5,800 bases of DNA from Bacteroidales bacterium (GCA_900752535.1 CAADVV010000195.1:1-5800); one strand, 5' to 3'. Shown: positions 1 through 5,446, numbered from the stretch's first letter. Notes: generated by a model from the letters alone, not told the origin. Program-made: numbers and translations.

Positions 1-574
1 CGCCGGTGAAGACTATGACGTCAGCGTTGAGACCGTTGATGCGGTCAACCATCTTTGAGACAAAGGTGGTGTCGCTGCCATATGTCCCGACATGGGCGTC
101 GCTGAATTGGGCAATTGTGTAGCCGTCAAACCGCGCGGGCAAGTTTTCAACTTCTACAGTGACCTCTCTTACATGTAGCTCGTTGCGGTTGATGAGCGCA
201 CCCCACCACATGACGCCAAATAAGGCAGTCGAGATTATGGTGCCCCCGTTCGAGAGCCATTTCGGCCGCCGGCGTCCGAAAAGCTGCGGTATCTTGGCTA
301 AGAGGTCAATTATGACAAACAGCAACTGTGGCAGTGTGACAGTCAGCCATCCATAGAGCAGCCACATGTCGGTCAGAAGCACCTCGTCGCTTCCTCCGCG
401 TCTGGGCAGCGCAATGGCAACGATTATCAGCGTCGTCATCAGTGCCGACAGTGCTATATGCGCGCGCCTTAGCCATTTCAGACGCGAACGCTGTCTGATG
501 GCGCGGTAGATATAAAAGTCCGCGCCGAGTGAAATTAGAATGAATATTATTAATGGAAGGAGAAACAGTCTCAT
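1..574 (-). CDS. Membrane-anchored metallophosphoesterase, N-terminal 191 residues (cut by window edge)
   Basis: The frame reads without a stop from ATG at 574 down to the window edge; the catalytic domain continues outside. The N-terminal part has about four hydrophobic stretches (residues ~3-22, ~39-56, ~69-93, ~111-128) separated by basic loops such as RQRSRLKWLRR and GRRRPKW, so it is an inner-membrane anchor. The phosphoesterase domain starts near residue 137, with motif I as D159-A-H161 in QFSDAHVG. The last readable residues, VIVFTG, lead into what should be the GD motif II. This matches calcineurin-like phosphoesterases of the type with an N-terminal membrane region, which use a two-metal site to cleave phosphate esters. 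The substrate is unknown; some relatives act on UDP-diacylglucosamine or phospholipid-like substrates, but nothing here decides it. The ATG overlaps the stop of the upstream acyltransferase (ATGA), which implies co-transcription and coupled translation. The domain call is firm and the role is open. Confidence 0.88.
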   Translation of the reverse strand, partial: MRLFLLPLIIFILISLGADFYIYRAIRQRSRLKWLRRAHIALSALMTTLIIVAIALPRRGGSDEVLLTDMWLLYGWLTVTLPQLLFVIIDLLAKIPQLFGRRRPKWLSNGGTIISTALFGVMWWGALINRNELHVREVTVEVENLPARFDGYTIAQFSDAHVGTYGSDTTFVSKMVDRINGLNADVIVFTG

Positions 575-1749
575 TCTGCCAATGCGGTCTGCTGGGCCTT
601 GATTTTATTCTCAAGCGGGTTGGCATACATCGTGTACATCATCTTGCGCATGAATTCGCGGTCTGCCGGAGTGATATCAGGAACATCCACTTTGTCAAGC
701 TGATGCTCGAGATAAGCCTCAAACGCTTCGCGTTCCTTGGCTGTGTAGAGCATCTCGAAGGCTCTGTCGCCGCGGAGCAGGTCGTGTGCAATATAGTTGA
801 TGGCGTATATCTTGTATCCCAGATGGATCGACTTGTCGACAAGTTTGCAGGCTTTTTCAAGTAGGGTCGTACGGTCGATGTCTACAGGCAGTTCGGCCAG
901 TTTGTCATTTATACATGTGCCGACGTTGAAGTGTACGCGCCCCTTGAACTGCAATAGTCCTGTCTCCATCGAGAACAGGTCGTCGCGCATTGATTTCTTG
1001 AACGACGGGTCTCGGCGCTTGAGCAGAAATTCCCTTGCTTTCAGATAGTCGTTGGGGTCATATTCATAAGCTATGGAGACGGGAGTCAGGTTGACCTGCA
1101 TCAGATTGTCTCGCACCGACCCGGTGTCGCCGGCCAGAGAGAGCATCTTCAGCAGACTCTCCTGAGTCTGGTCGCTCGAGTCTTTGGCACGTCCTTCGCG
1201 CTGCGCAATCCAGACACTACGGGTTTTGTCCTGAATGTCGTGGTGTATATAGGCCGACAGCTCCTTGGCTGCGTCGAGAGCGTCGAGACGCTTCAGGTCG
1301 CGCTTGACGATGAAACAGCCGTTGAGTTTGACCAGTGTGGCTATCCAGTCAAATATCAGCAGGTTCGAACCGATTGCCACCTCACATGCACGATAGTTGT
1401 TTCTGAAAAAACATATGTTGAGAAACGACGCGTCGAGCACTATGTCGCGGTGGTTGGTGATGAACGTGTAAGCTTTGTCTCGAGCTATGTGGTCGATGCC
1501 GCTTATCGAGACTCCCGAAGTCGTCTTCTTGGCCATCATCTCCATAAATGGCCACATGACATCGTGCTGAAACTGCTCTTTGTCTTTCACCGATTTGAGG
1601 AAGTTCACAAATTCCGGATAGTCAACGTCGGGCATGACATATTTGACAGCATGCTCCAGACCCGGTTCCTTGACCATACGGGCCATGTTTTCATGGAAGT
1701 GTGCGTCATCAACCGGAGCTATGTCGCTGAAGTCAATTTGTTCGCTCAT
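571..1749 (-). CDS. Glycerolipid acyltransferase (PlsB/PlsC-like, 1-acyl-glycerol-3-phosphate acyltransferase type)
   Basis: This 392-residue protein has the four acyltransferase blocks in order. Block I is NHRDIVLD (H100, D102, D106), block II is GCFIVKRD (residues 144-151), block III is REGRAKDS (E185, G186, R187) and block IV is TPVSIAYEYD (residues 222-231). Block III resembles the EGxR phosphate-binding motif and block IV the PVxIxYE motif of glycerol-3-phosphate acyltransferases, so it probably transfers a fatty acyl group to a glycerol-phosphate or lysophospholipid at the cytoplasmic face of the membrane. It has no clear membrane helix. The start is fixed by an in-frame TAA two codons upstream (1753-1755). 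There is no Shine-Dalgarno sequence, only an A-rich stretch, as is usual in this phylum. Block I has five residues between H100 and D106 rather than the usual four. It is the first gene of an operon with the metallophosphoesterase. The exact acceptor cannot be told. Confidence 0.88.
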   Translation of the reverse strand: MSEQIDFSDIAPVDDAHFHENMARMVKEPGLEHAVKYVMPDVDYPEFVNFLKSVKDKEQFQHDVMWPFMEMMAKKTTSGVSISGIDHIARDKAYTFITNHRDIVLDASFLNICFFRNNYRACEVAIGSNLLIFDWIATLVKLNGCFIVKRDLKRLDALDAAKELSAYIHHDIQDKTRSVWIAQREGRAKDSSDQTQESLLKMLSLAGDTGSVRDNLMQVNLTPVSIAYEYDPNDYLKAREFLLKRRDPSFKKSMRDDLFSMETGLLQFKGRVHFNVGTCINDKLAELPVDIDRTTLLEKACKLVDKSIHLGYKIYAINYIAHDLLRGDRAFEMLYTAKEREAFEAYLEHQLDKVDVPDITPADREFMRKMMYTMYANPLENKIKAQQTALAE

Positions 1750-1799
1750 ATCTTATTTGGTTTTCTCAGATAAGGGATATATTGCTGTATGATAATCAT
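1746..1799 (-). CDS. Possible 17-residue upstream peptide overlapping the acyltransferase start
   Basis: A short frame on the minus strand reads MIIIQQYIPYLRKPNKI. Its stop TGA (1748-1746) overlaps the acyltransferase ATG (1749-1747) as ATGA, the same arrangement seen at the two operon junctions in this window. It is hydrophobic then basic. It lies inside the predicted long leader of the acyltransferase transcript, so it could couple translation into the main gene. A frame this short can arise by chance and no homologue is recognised. Confidence 0.2.
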   Translation of the reverse strand: MIIIQQYIPYLRKPNKI

Positions 1800-2059
1800 A
1801 ACGGTATATTGTTTAAGCCTGTGCTCGTCCTGATTCTGTTTTTATTACATCGTGTCTGGATTCTTCAAACGGATTCATTTTTAGCCGGTGAAGTCAAAAA
1901 ACATTCTCTGTCAGGCTAAGGGTAATAGTTGCGGTTGACGCTCCTGTTCCGGCCTGTCCTGATGAAAAAGTCTCTTGCTGTCCTTGCCTTCATTCTGCGC
2001 GTTGATGCTTTTGGTCGTTTAAGATGAGCACTTTCTCGTCTCAATATTTTTCCTGCTGT

Positions 2060-2090
2060 CAAAAGTACGACATTTTTACAAACCCGCAAA
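2060..2090 (-). promoter_or_regulatory. Bacteroides-type promoter for the acyltransferase-phosphoesterase operon
   Basis: On the minus strand TTTG (2090-2087) is followed by exactly 19 nt and then TACTTTTG (2067-2060). This is a full match to the Bacteroides -33/-7 consensus TTTG N19-21 TAnnTTTG. The transcription start should lie near 2056, which leaves about 307 nt before the acyltransferase ATG. It could instead serve an unrecognised small RNA in that stretch. A second promoter closer to the gene was not found. Confidence 0.62.
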
Positions 2091-2161
2091 AAACGTTTCA
2101 CATTTTTTTACTAAATTTTTGTCGCCATCTCCCGTTTTCTTCGCCTCAGCAACTCGCCGCC

Positions 2162-2191
2162 TTTGAGTATCGGCCTTTTTCGCTAACTTTG
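2162..2191 (+). promoter_or_regulatory. Bacteroides-type promoter for the META lipoprotein gene
   Basis: TTTG at 2162-2165, an 18-nt spacer and TAACTTTG at 2184-2191 match the Bacteroides -33/-7 consensus, with a spacer one base shorter than the usual 19-21. The predicted start is near 2195, giving a leader of about 90 nt that ends in an A/T-rich stretch before ATG 2286. Confidence 0.7.
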
Positions 2192-2285
2192 CAGTCCGCT
2201 CCGGGCCACCTCGGGCGCTCTGAACTTTTTCACGTCATTCAACATTATTTATTTAGATTATTCACTTAGACATCTATCTTTTGAT

Positions 2286-3164
2286 ATGAAACATTTTGTC
2301 CAAACAGCGCTTGTGGTTGCCATCGCCGCCACAGCCACACTGACTGCCTGCAAAACTCCGTCGGCCACTACGGCTACGCCAAATATGAACAATTCTTCTG
2401 TCAGCTCAGACTCTCGCGACGCCTCGCTGATTCGTGCGCTGACTGGCGACTGGTCAATTCTTGACATCAACGGTTCACAGGTACGTACCTCAGACGAAGC
2501 TGATTATCCCTATATCGGTTTCCAGCCGGACGCTGCAAATCCCAATACCGTTGATTTCTATGCATACAACGGCTGCAATTTCATCAACGGTTCACTGATT
2601 ATTAAAGGTGGCAACGTTGCCAAAGGCGGCGAATTTATCTCCACAATGAAAATGTGTCCTGACGCCACCTACGAACTTGCCATATCAACAGCTCTCGAAC
2701 AGATGCGCTCGTTCAAGATTCAGCAGATCAACAATGAGTCTTTCCTCTATATCAATAACGGTTCGGGAACAGCCATCATGACCCTTCGCAAACACAATCT
2801 CGGCTTCCTTGACGGCGCATGGCGCGTGACCAGACTCGACGGTCAGGAGATTCCCGCCTCTAAGGGCATGGAATTTGTTATCGATCTTCAGTCCAAGACC
2901 ATCCACGGCAACACCGGTTGCAATGTGATGAACGGTTCGCTCGAAATAAATATGGAAGTTGAGAACGGCATCTCGTTCAAAGATATGGCCACCACCCGCA
3001 TGATGTGTCCCGACATTCAGCTCGAACAGAATCTCCTTCATACTCTCAGTGAAGTGCGCAGCGCCGTTCCCGACGGTTCGTCTGTCGCCAAGTTCCTCAA
3101 TGCCGGAGGCCAGCCGGTCATTATCCTGAAGCGTCTTTCTAAAGACGAACTCCGCAGCGAATAA
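2286..3164 (+). CDS. Lipoprotein with two tandem META (HslJ-like/DUF306) domains
   Basis: The 292-residue protein begins with a lipoprotein signal peptide: basic MKH, hydrophobic residues 4-18, then lipobox LTAC with the lipidated cysteine at 22. A Ser/Thr/Asn-rich linker (23-45) leads to two copies of the META domain. Copy 1 (~52-167) starts GDWSILDINGSQV and carries NGCN (95-98) and STMKMCPD (119-126). Copy 2 (~176-284) starts GAWRVTRLDGQEI and carries NTGCN (209-213) and TTRMMCPD (236-243). Each copy keeps one Cys in each motif (97/124 and 212/241), which could pair. META domains occur in E. coli HslJ, linked to novobiocin resistance, and in many outer-membrane lipoproteins; their biochemical role is unclear. 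The residues after the Cys (KTPS) are not the acidic surface-export signal of Bacteroidota, so a periplasm-facing location is more likely. It has its own promoter and terminator, so it is a single-gene unit. Confidence 0.9.
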   Translation: MKHFVQTALVVAIAATATLTACKTPSATTATPNMNNSSVSSDSRDASLIRALTGDWSILDINGSQVRTSDEADYPYIGFQPDAANPNTVDFYAYNGCNFINGSLIIKGGNVAKGGEFISTMKMCPDATYELAISTALEQMRSFKIQQINNESFLYINNGSGTAIMTLRKHNLGFLDGAWRVTRLDGQEIPASKGMEFVIDLQSKTIHGNTGCNVMNGSLEINMEVENGISFKDMATTRMMCPDIQLEQNLLHTLSEVRSAVPDGSSVAKFLNAGGQPVIILKRLSKDELRSE

Positions 3165-3198
3165 CGACATCTGAGTTCACTGGCCATCGCATAACAAC

Positions 3199-3242
3199 GC
3201 GGAGACAGCCCCGGGTAGGACGGTTGTCTCCGCACTGTTTTT
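3199..3242 (+). terminator. Intrinsic terminator after the META lipoprotein gene
   Basis: A perfect 9-bp stem, GCGGAGACA (3199-3207) against TGTCTCCGC (3225-3233), encloses a GC-rich loop. It is followed after four bases by five T (3238-3242). It lies 34 nt past the stop at 3164. Its T-tract merges with the -33 element of the next promoter. Confidence 0.85.
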
Positions 3243-3270
3243 GTCATTTCGCCCCGATTGACTACATTTG
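3240..3270 (+). promoter_or_regulatory. Bacteroides-type promoter for the licD-DUF3108 operon
   Basis: TTTG at 3240-3243, a 19-nt spacer and TACATTTG at 3263-3270 match the Bacteroides consensus fully. The predicted start near 3274 gives a leader of about 28 nt before ATG 3302, with no Shine-Dalgarno sequence and a run of pyrimidines just before the ATG. The -33 box sits in the T-tract of the preceding terminator. Confidence 0.75.
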
Positions 3271-3301
3271 TCCCCGAATCTGAAATTCTTCTATTTTTTC
3301 T

Positions 3302-4153
3302 ATGGGTATCACACCTGACAAGTTCACCGACGATGACCTCCATGCAATGCAGCGCGTCATTCTCGGCATCCTGAAAGATATCGACGCAACCTGCCGACGA
3401 CACGGACTACGCTATTATATTATTGCCGGCACCATGCTCGGCGCCATACGCCACGGCGGCTTCGTGCCTTGGGACGATGACGCAGACGTAGCGATGCCCC
3501 GTCCCGACTACGAGAAACTGATTGAGCATGCCGATGAGTGGCTCCCCCCCCCCCTTGAGTTGGTAAGCAGTCACTCCGACCCCTCCTACCCTTATCTCTT
3601 TGCCCGTATTCAGGACCGTCGCACAACCTACATCCTCCGTCGCCGCTTCAATTTCATCGGTGGCGTCCCCGTTGACGTCTTCCCCATCGACGGTATGGTG
3701 CTTGATGCCGAAAAAATGAAGTCCCATTACCGCCGCTTCTCTTTCCGCAAACGCCTCCTCTATTATAGCGAGATTGACCGTCTGAAGCATGGCTACGGTC
3801 TCCATTGGGCTTTCACTTCGATGTTTCAGCTCCTGACAAACAAGTCGAAACTCCATCGCAAGGCCGATATGGTGCAGCGCGAATTTGACTATGAAACGTC
3901 GCCGCTTCTGGCCGATCATGACAATAAACCCTCGCGCGGCGTCTATAAACGCAGTGTCTTCGGCACCCCGACACCCGTGAAGTTTGAAGACACCACGCTG
4001 ATGGGCGTTGAGCGCCCCGACGAATATCTTCGCATTTCCTATGGCGACTACATGACTCCTCCCGCGCAGCATCCGCTGCTCAATTTCCGCTATCTTGACC
4101 TCGACACGCCATACGCCGAGTTTATCGAAAAACATAAAAATTTCAGAATATGA
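3302..4153 (+). CDS. licD: LicD-family phosphotransferase (nucleotidyltransferase fold)
   Basis: The 283-residue protein carries the LicD signature. GTMLGAIRHGG (43-53) is followed by the acidic metal-binding WDDDAD (57-62) and MPRPDYEKL (65-73). Further on are VPVDVFPIDG (122-131) and the C-terminal YGDYMTPP (247-254). LicD proteins attach phosphocholine or a similar phospho-group to surface glycans such as lipopolysaccharide, teichoic acid or capsule, acting in the cytoplasm on the glycan precursor; the donor and acceptor here are not known. Length is normal for the family and all motifs are intact in this copy. Codons 81-85 contain an uninterrupted run of 11 C, which makes the gene a candidate for frameshift switching. 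It is the first gene of a two-gene operon, and its TGA overlaps the next ATG (ATGA). No other glycan genes are in view. Confidence 0.92.
   Translation: MGITPDKFTDDDLHAMQRVILGILKDIDATCRRHGLRYYIIAGTMLGAIRHGGFVPWDDDADVAMPRPDYEKLIEHADEWLPPPLELVSSHSDPSYPYLFARIQDRRTTYILRRRFNFIGGVPVDVFPIDGMVLDAEKMKSHYRRFSFRKRLLYYSEIDRLKHGYGLHWAFTSMFQLLTNKSKLHRKADMVQREFDYETSPLLADHDNKPSRGVYKRSVFGTPTPVKFEDTTLMGVERPDEYLRISYGDYMTPPAQHPLLNFRYLDLDTPYAEFIEKHKNFRI
3544..3554 (+). repeat. Poly-C tract of 11 inside licD (possible contingency tract)
   Basis: Eleven consecutive C encode the end of Leu81, Pro82-84 and the start of Leu85. With 10 C the frame reads L-S-W and stops (87 residues). With 12 C it stops at TGA right after a fourth Pro (85 residues). 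Both products would retain the WDDDAD motif but lose most of the protein. Confidence 0.9.
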
Positions 4154-4911
4154 GGTTTCGACTTTTCTTCTCTCTGATTTGTCTCACGGCGTTCTCGCTC
4201 TTTGTCTCTGCCGCCGGTCTGACAGACGAGACTCTGAAATATACCGTCAGCTATAAATGGGGCCTCATCCACAAGGATGCCGGCACAGCCACGCTCACGC
4301 TGCGCAATAACGGCTCCAATTACAATCTAAAACTGACAGCCGCATCCAAGCCTTGGGCCGACAAGATATATAAGGTGCGTGACACACTCCTTTCTACGGT
4401 CTCTAAACAAGGGTTCCGGCCAAGGTCTTACACCCGCATCGCCCACGAGGATAACAAATATTCGCGTGACCACATAGCTTATTCCTATTCGGGCAACAAA
4501 GTGACGGCCACGGCCACACGTATGCGCCAGCGCGATGACGGCATGCGTGAAGTACACACGACCCTTTCGGCCAACGGCGCAGCTTACGACTTGCTCTCCG
4601 TGTTCTATTACCTCAGACTCATTGACTATTCCAAACTTGGTCCCGGCAAGGTTGTGGTAACGACACTCTTCTCGGGTAAACAATCGGAGAATGTACGCAT
4701 CAAGGCAGTGGGCGTGGAAACCATTAAGCTCAAAGATAAAACCAAGGTGAAGGCACTCCACATCAAGTTTAATTTCACAACCGCAGGTAAGAAAAAGAGC
4801 AGCGAAGACATCGACGCATGGCTCTCTGACGCCCCCCGCCACATCCCCTTGCTTGTTGTCGGTTCCCTCCCCGTCGGTCAGATACGCTGCTATCTTACAA
4901 GCAAAATCTGA
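4150..4911 (+). CDS. Secreted DUF3108 domain protein
   Basis: The 253-residue protein has a signal peptide (residues ~1-22: MRFR, then a hydrophobic core, then SAAG) and no lipobox cysteine at the cleavage region, so it is probably periplasmic. The body fits the DUF3108 pattern: an N-terminal beta-rich part (LKYTVSYKWGLIHKDAGTA, 29-47), the KVRDTLLS segment (75-82), DLLSVFYYLRLID (147-159), and the closing IDAWLSDAPRHIPLLV (221-236) with SLPVGQIRCYL (239-249). The family is common in Bacteroidota and Proteobacteria and has no settled biochemical function. The ATG overlaps the licD stop (ATGA), which implies coupled expression. Whether that means a functional link to surface phospho-decoration or only a conserved gene order cannot be told from one window. 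A 13-bp hairpin follows the stop. Confidence 0.85.
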   Translation: MRFRLFFSLICLTAFSLFVSAAGLTDETLKYTVSYKWGLIHKDAGTATLTLRNNGSNYNLKLTAASKPWADKIYKVRDTLLSTVSKQGFRPRSYTRIAHEDNKYSRDHIAYSYSGNKVTATATRMRQRDDGMREVHTTLSANGAAYDLLSVFYYLRLIDYSKLGPGKVVVTTLFSGKQSENVRIKAVGVETIKLKDKTKVKALHIKFNFTTAGKKKSSEDIDAWLSDAPRHIPLLVVGSLPVGQIRCYLTSKI

Positions 4912-4932
4912 TTCGCTGCTGCATGAAGTACT

Positions 4933-4985
4933 GTTGTCTCAGCGGTGACGCTCTTCAAGGCGTCCGCTGAGACAACGATTGTTTC
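4933..4985 (+). terminator. Intrinsic terminator of the licD-DUF3108 operon
   Basis: A perfect 13-bp stem, GTTGTCTCAGCGG (4933-4945) against CCGCTGAGACAAC (4964-4976), continues inward after a two-base bulge with ACGC (4948-4951) against GCGT (4960-4963). The following T-tract is weak (ATTGTTTC, 4978-4985). It starts 22 nt past the stop at 4911 and no other gene needs it. Confidence 0.75.
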
Positions 4986-5186
4986 AAGCCCGATTTCCCC
5001 CTCAAAACTATAGTTGTAAATAAATGTTAAAAGCGCATATGCGGTCTAACCAGTTTTAAAGACCGCGTCGGGTTACAAAGTGTAAGCTGTGATGGCCTGA
5101 AGTGACAATCGTAAACACAATCTGTAATTTAAATGGCAAATCAATCTAAAATAATGTTAACCAAAGGCGAATTTTTAAGCCAAATG

Positions 5187-5218
5187 CTTGTGCGGCTTGG
5201 TAATCTTCCCTACATTTG
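5187..5218 (+). promoter_or_regulatory. Candidate upstream promoter of the aromatic leader
   Basis: TACATTTG (5211-5218) is a perfect -7 element, identical to that of the licD promoter. The -33 position, 20 nt upstream, reads CTTG (5187-5190), one mismatch from TTTG. An imperfect inverted repeat, AAGCC (5177-5181) and GGCTT (5194-5198), brackets the -33 box and could be an operator. The predicted start is at 5221-5223. Confidence 0.5.
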
Positions 5219-5220
5219 CA

Positions 5221-5241
5221 ATGTGTTTTTCATGGTATTAG
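5221..5241 (+). CDS. Putative leader peptide M-C-F-S-W-Y of an aromatic attenuator
   Basis: ATG TGT TTT TCA TGG TAT TAG encodes six residues, three of which are Phe, Trp and Tyr, the three end products of the pathway started by the downstream DAHP synthase. The stop is 18 nt before a strong terminator hairpin. There is no Shine-Dalgarno sequence, but none is expected in this phylum. The promoter just upstream would start transcription at or within a base or two of the ATG, so translation would have to be leaderless or come from a transcript started further up. A chance match is possible for so short a frame. Confidence 0.35.
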   Translation: MCFSWY

Positions 5242-5258
5242 ATTTAAGGTTAACTAAG

Positions 5259-5289
5259 ATTGGTTGTCGAGAGACAATCAATTTTTTTT
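5259..5289 (+). terminator. Strong intrinsic terminator in the DAHP synthase leader (possible attenuator)
   Basis: A 10-bp stem with one G-U pair, ATTGGTTGTC (5259-5268) against GACAATCAAT (5273-5282), is closed by a GAGA tetraloop of the GNRA type. Seven further T follow (5283-5289), giving eight in a row from 5282. No long gene ends here: the nearest large stop is 348 nt upstream and already has its own terminator. It therefore most likely ends a short leader transcript or small RNA of about 65 nt. Confidence 0.85.
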
Positions 5290-5415
5290 GACCCTATCCC
5301 GCTGAAAATCAGCTAAACCCCCAAAATTACCCATATTAAGATTCTGTTTCAGCTCTCCTTCCTTATGTCACGGCTTATCGGCTTTAGCCGACCTCTCCTT
5401 GAGACGACCGGCTAT

Positions 5416-5446
5416 TTTGGGCTGTCGGGGCTTTTAGCTAATTTTG
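5416..5446 (+). promoter_or_regulatory. Bacteroides-type promoter next to the DAHP synthase start
   Basis: TTTG (5416-5419), a 19-nt spacer and TAATTTTG (5439-5446) fully match the consensus. The predicted start near 5450 leaves only about 7 nt before ATG 5457, or 13 nt before ATG 5463. If active, it bypasses the upstream terminator. Confidence 0.6.

Larger units (their letters stand above)
1750..2285. other. Divergent intergenic region, 536 nt
   Basis: This gap separates the minus-strand acyltransferase operon from the plus-strand META lipoprotein gene. It holds one promoter for each side (2060-2090 minus, 2162-2191 plus), about 70 bp apart. The 300 nt between the minus promoter and the acyltransferase start hold only short frames: 25, 21, 17 and 7 codons on the minus strand. 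A direct repeat GGATTC lies at 1858-1863 and 1871-1876, with a 13-nt period. No tRNA, structured RNA family or strong hairpin terminator was recognised. Confidence 0.6.

Noticed and set aside
1916..2101. A 61-codon minus-strand frame in the divergent gap, rich in Arg and Lys
   Set aside because: Its ATG lies upstream of the predicted transcription start and the frame covers the promoter; only an internal 25-codon version could be expressed, with nothing to support it.
2024..2269. An 81-codon plus-strand frame upstream of the META lipoprotein
   Set aside because: It runs over both divergent promoters and has an unstructured composition; the promoter at 2162-2191 lies inside it.
2685..4842. 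Several long open frames antisense to the META, licD and DUF3108 genes
   Set aside because: They mirror the codon pattern of the sense genes, show no domain motifs, and the sense genes have clear families, promoters and terminators.
5003..5010. Minus-strand TAGTTTTG, a match to the -7 consensus
   Set aside because: No TTTG at the right spacing upstream and no minus-strand gene for it to serve.
5015..5032. TGTAAA-N6-TTAAAA resembling a TyrR box (TGTAAA-N6-TTTACA) before an aromatic gene
   Set aside because: Only the first half matches well, the area is A/T-rich, and TyrR is not known as a regulator in Bacteroidota.
5184..5291. A 35-codon plus-strand frame starting at ATG 5184 and running through the leader terminator
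   Set aside because: It spans the promoter -33/-7 elements and encodes its last residues from the terminator T-tract; no recognisable protein features.
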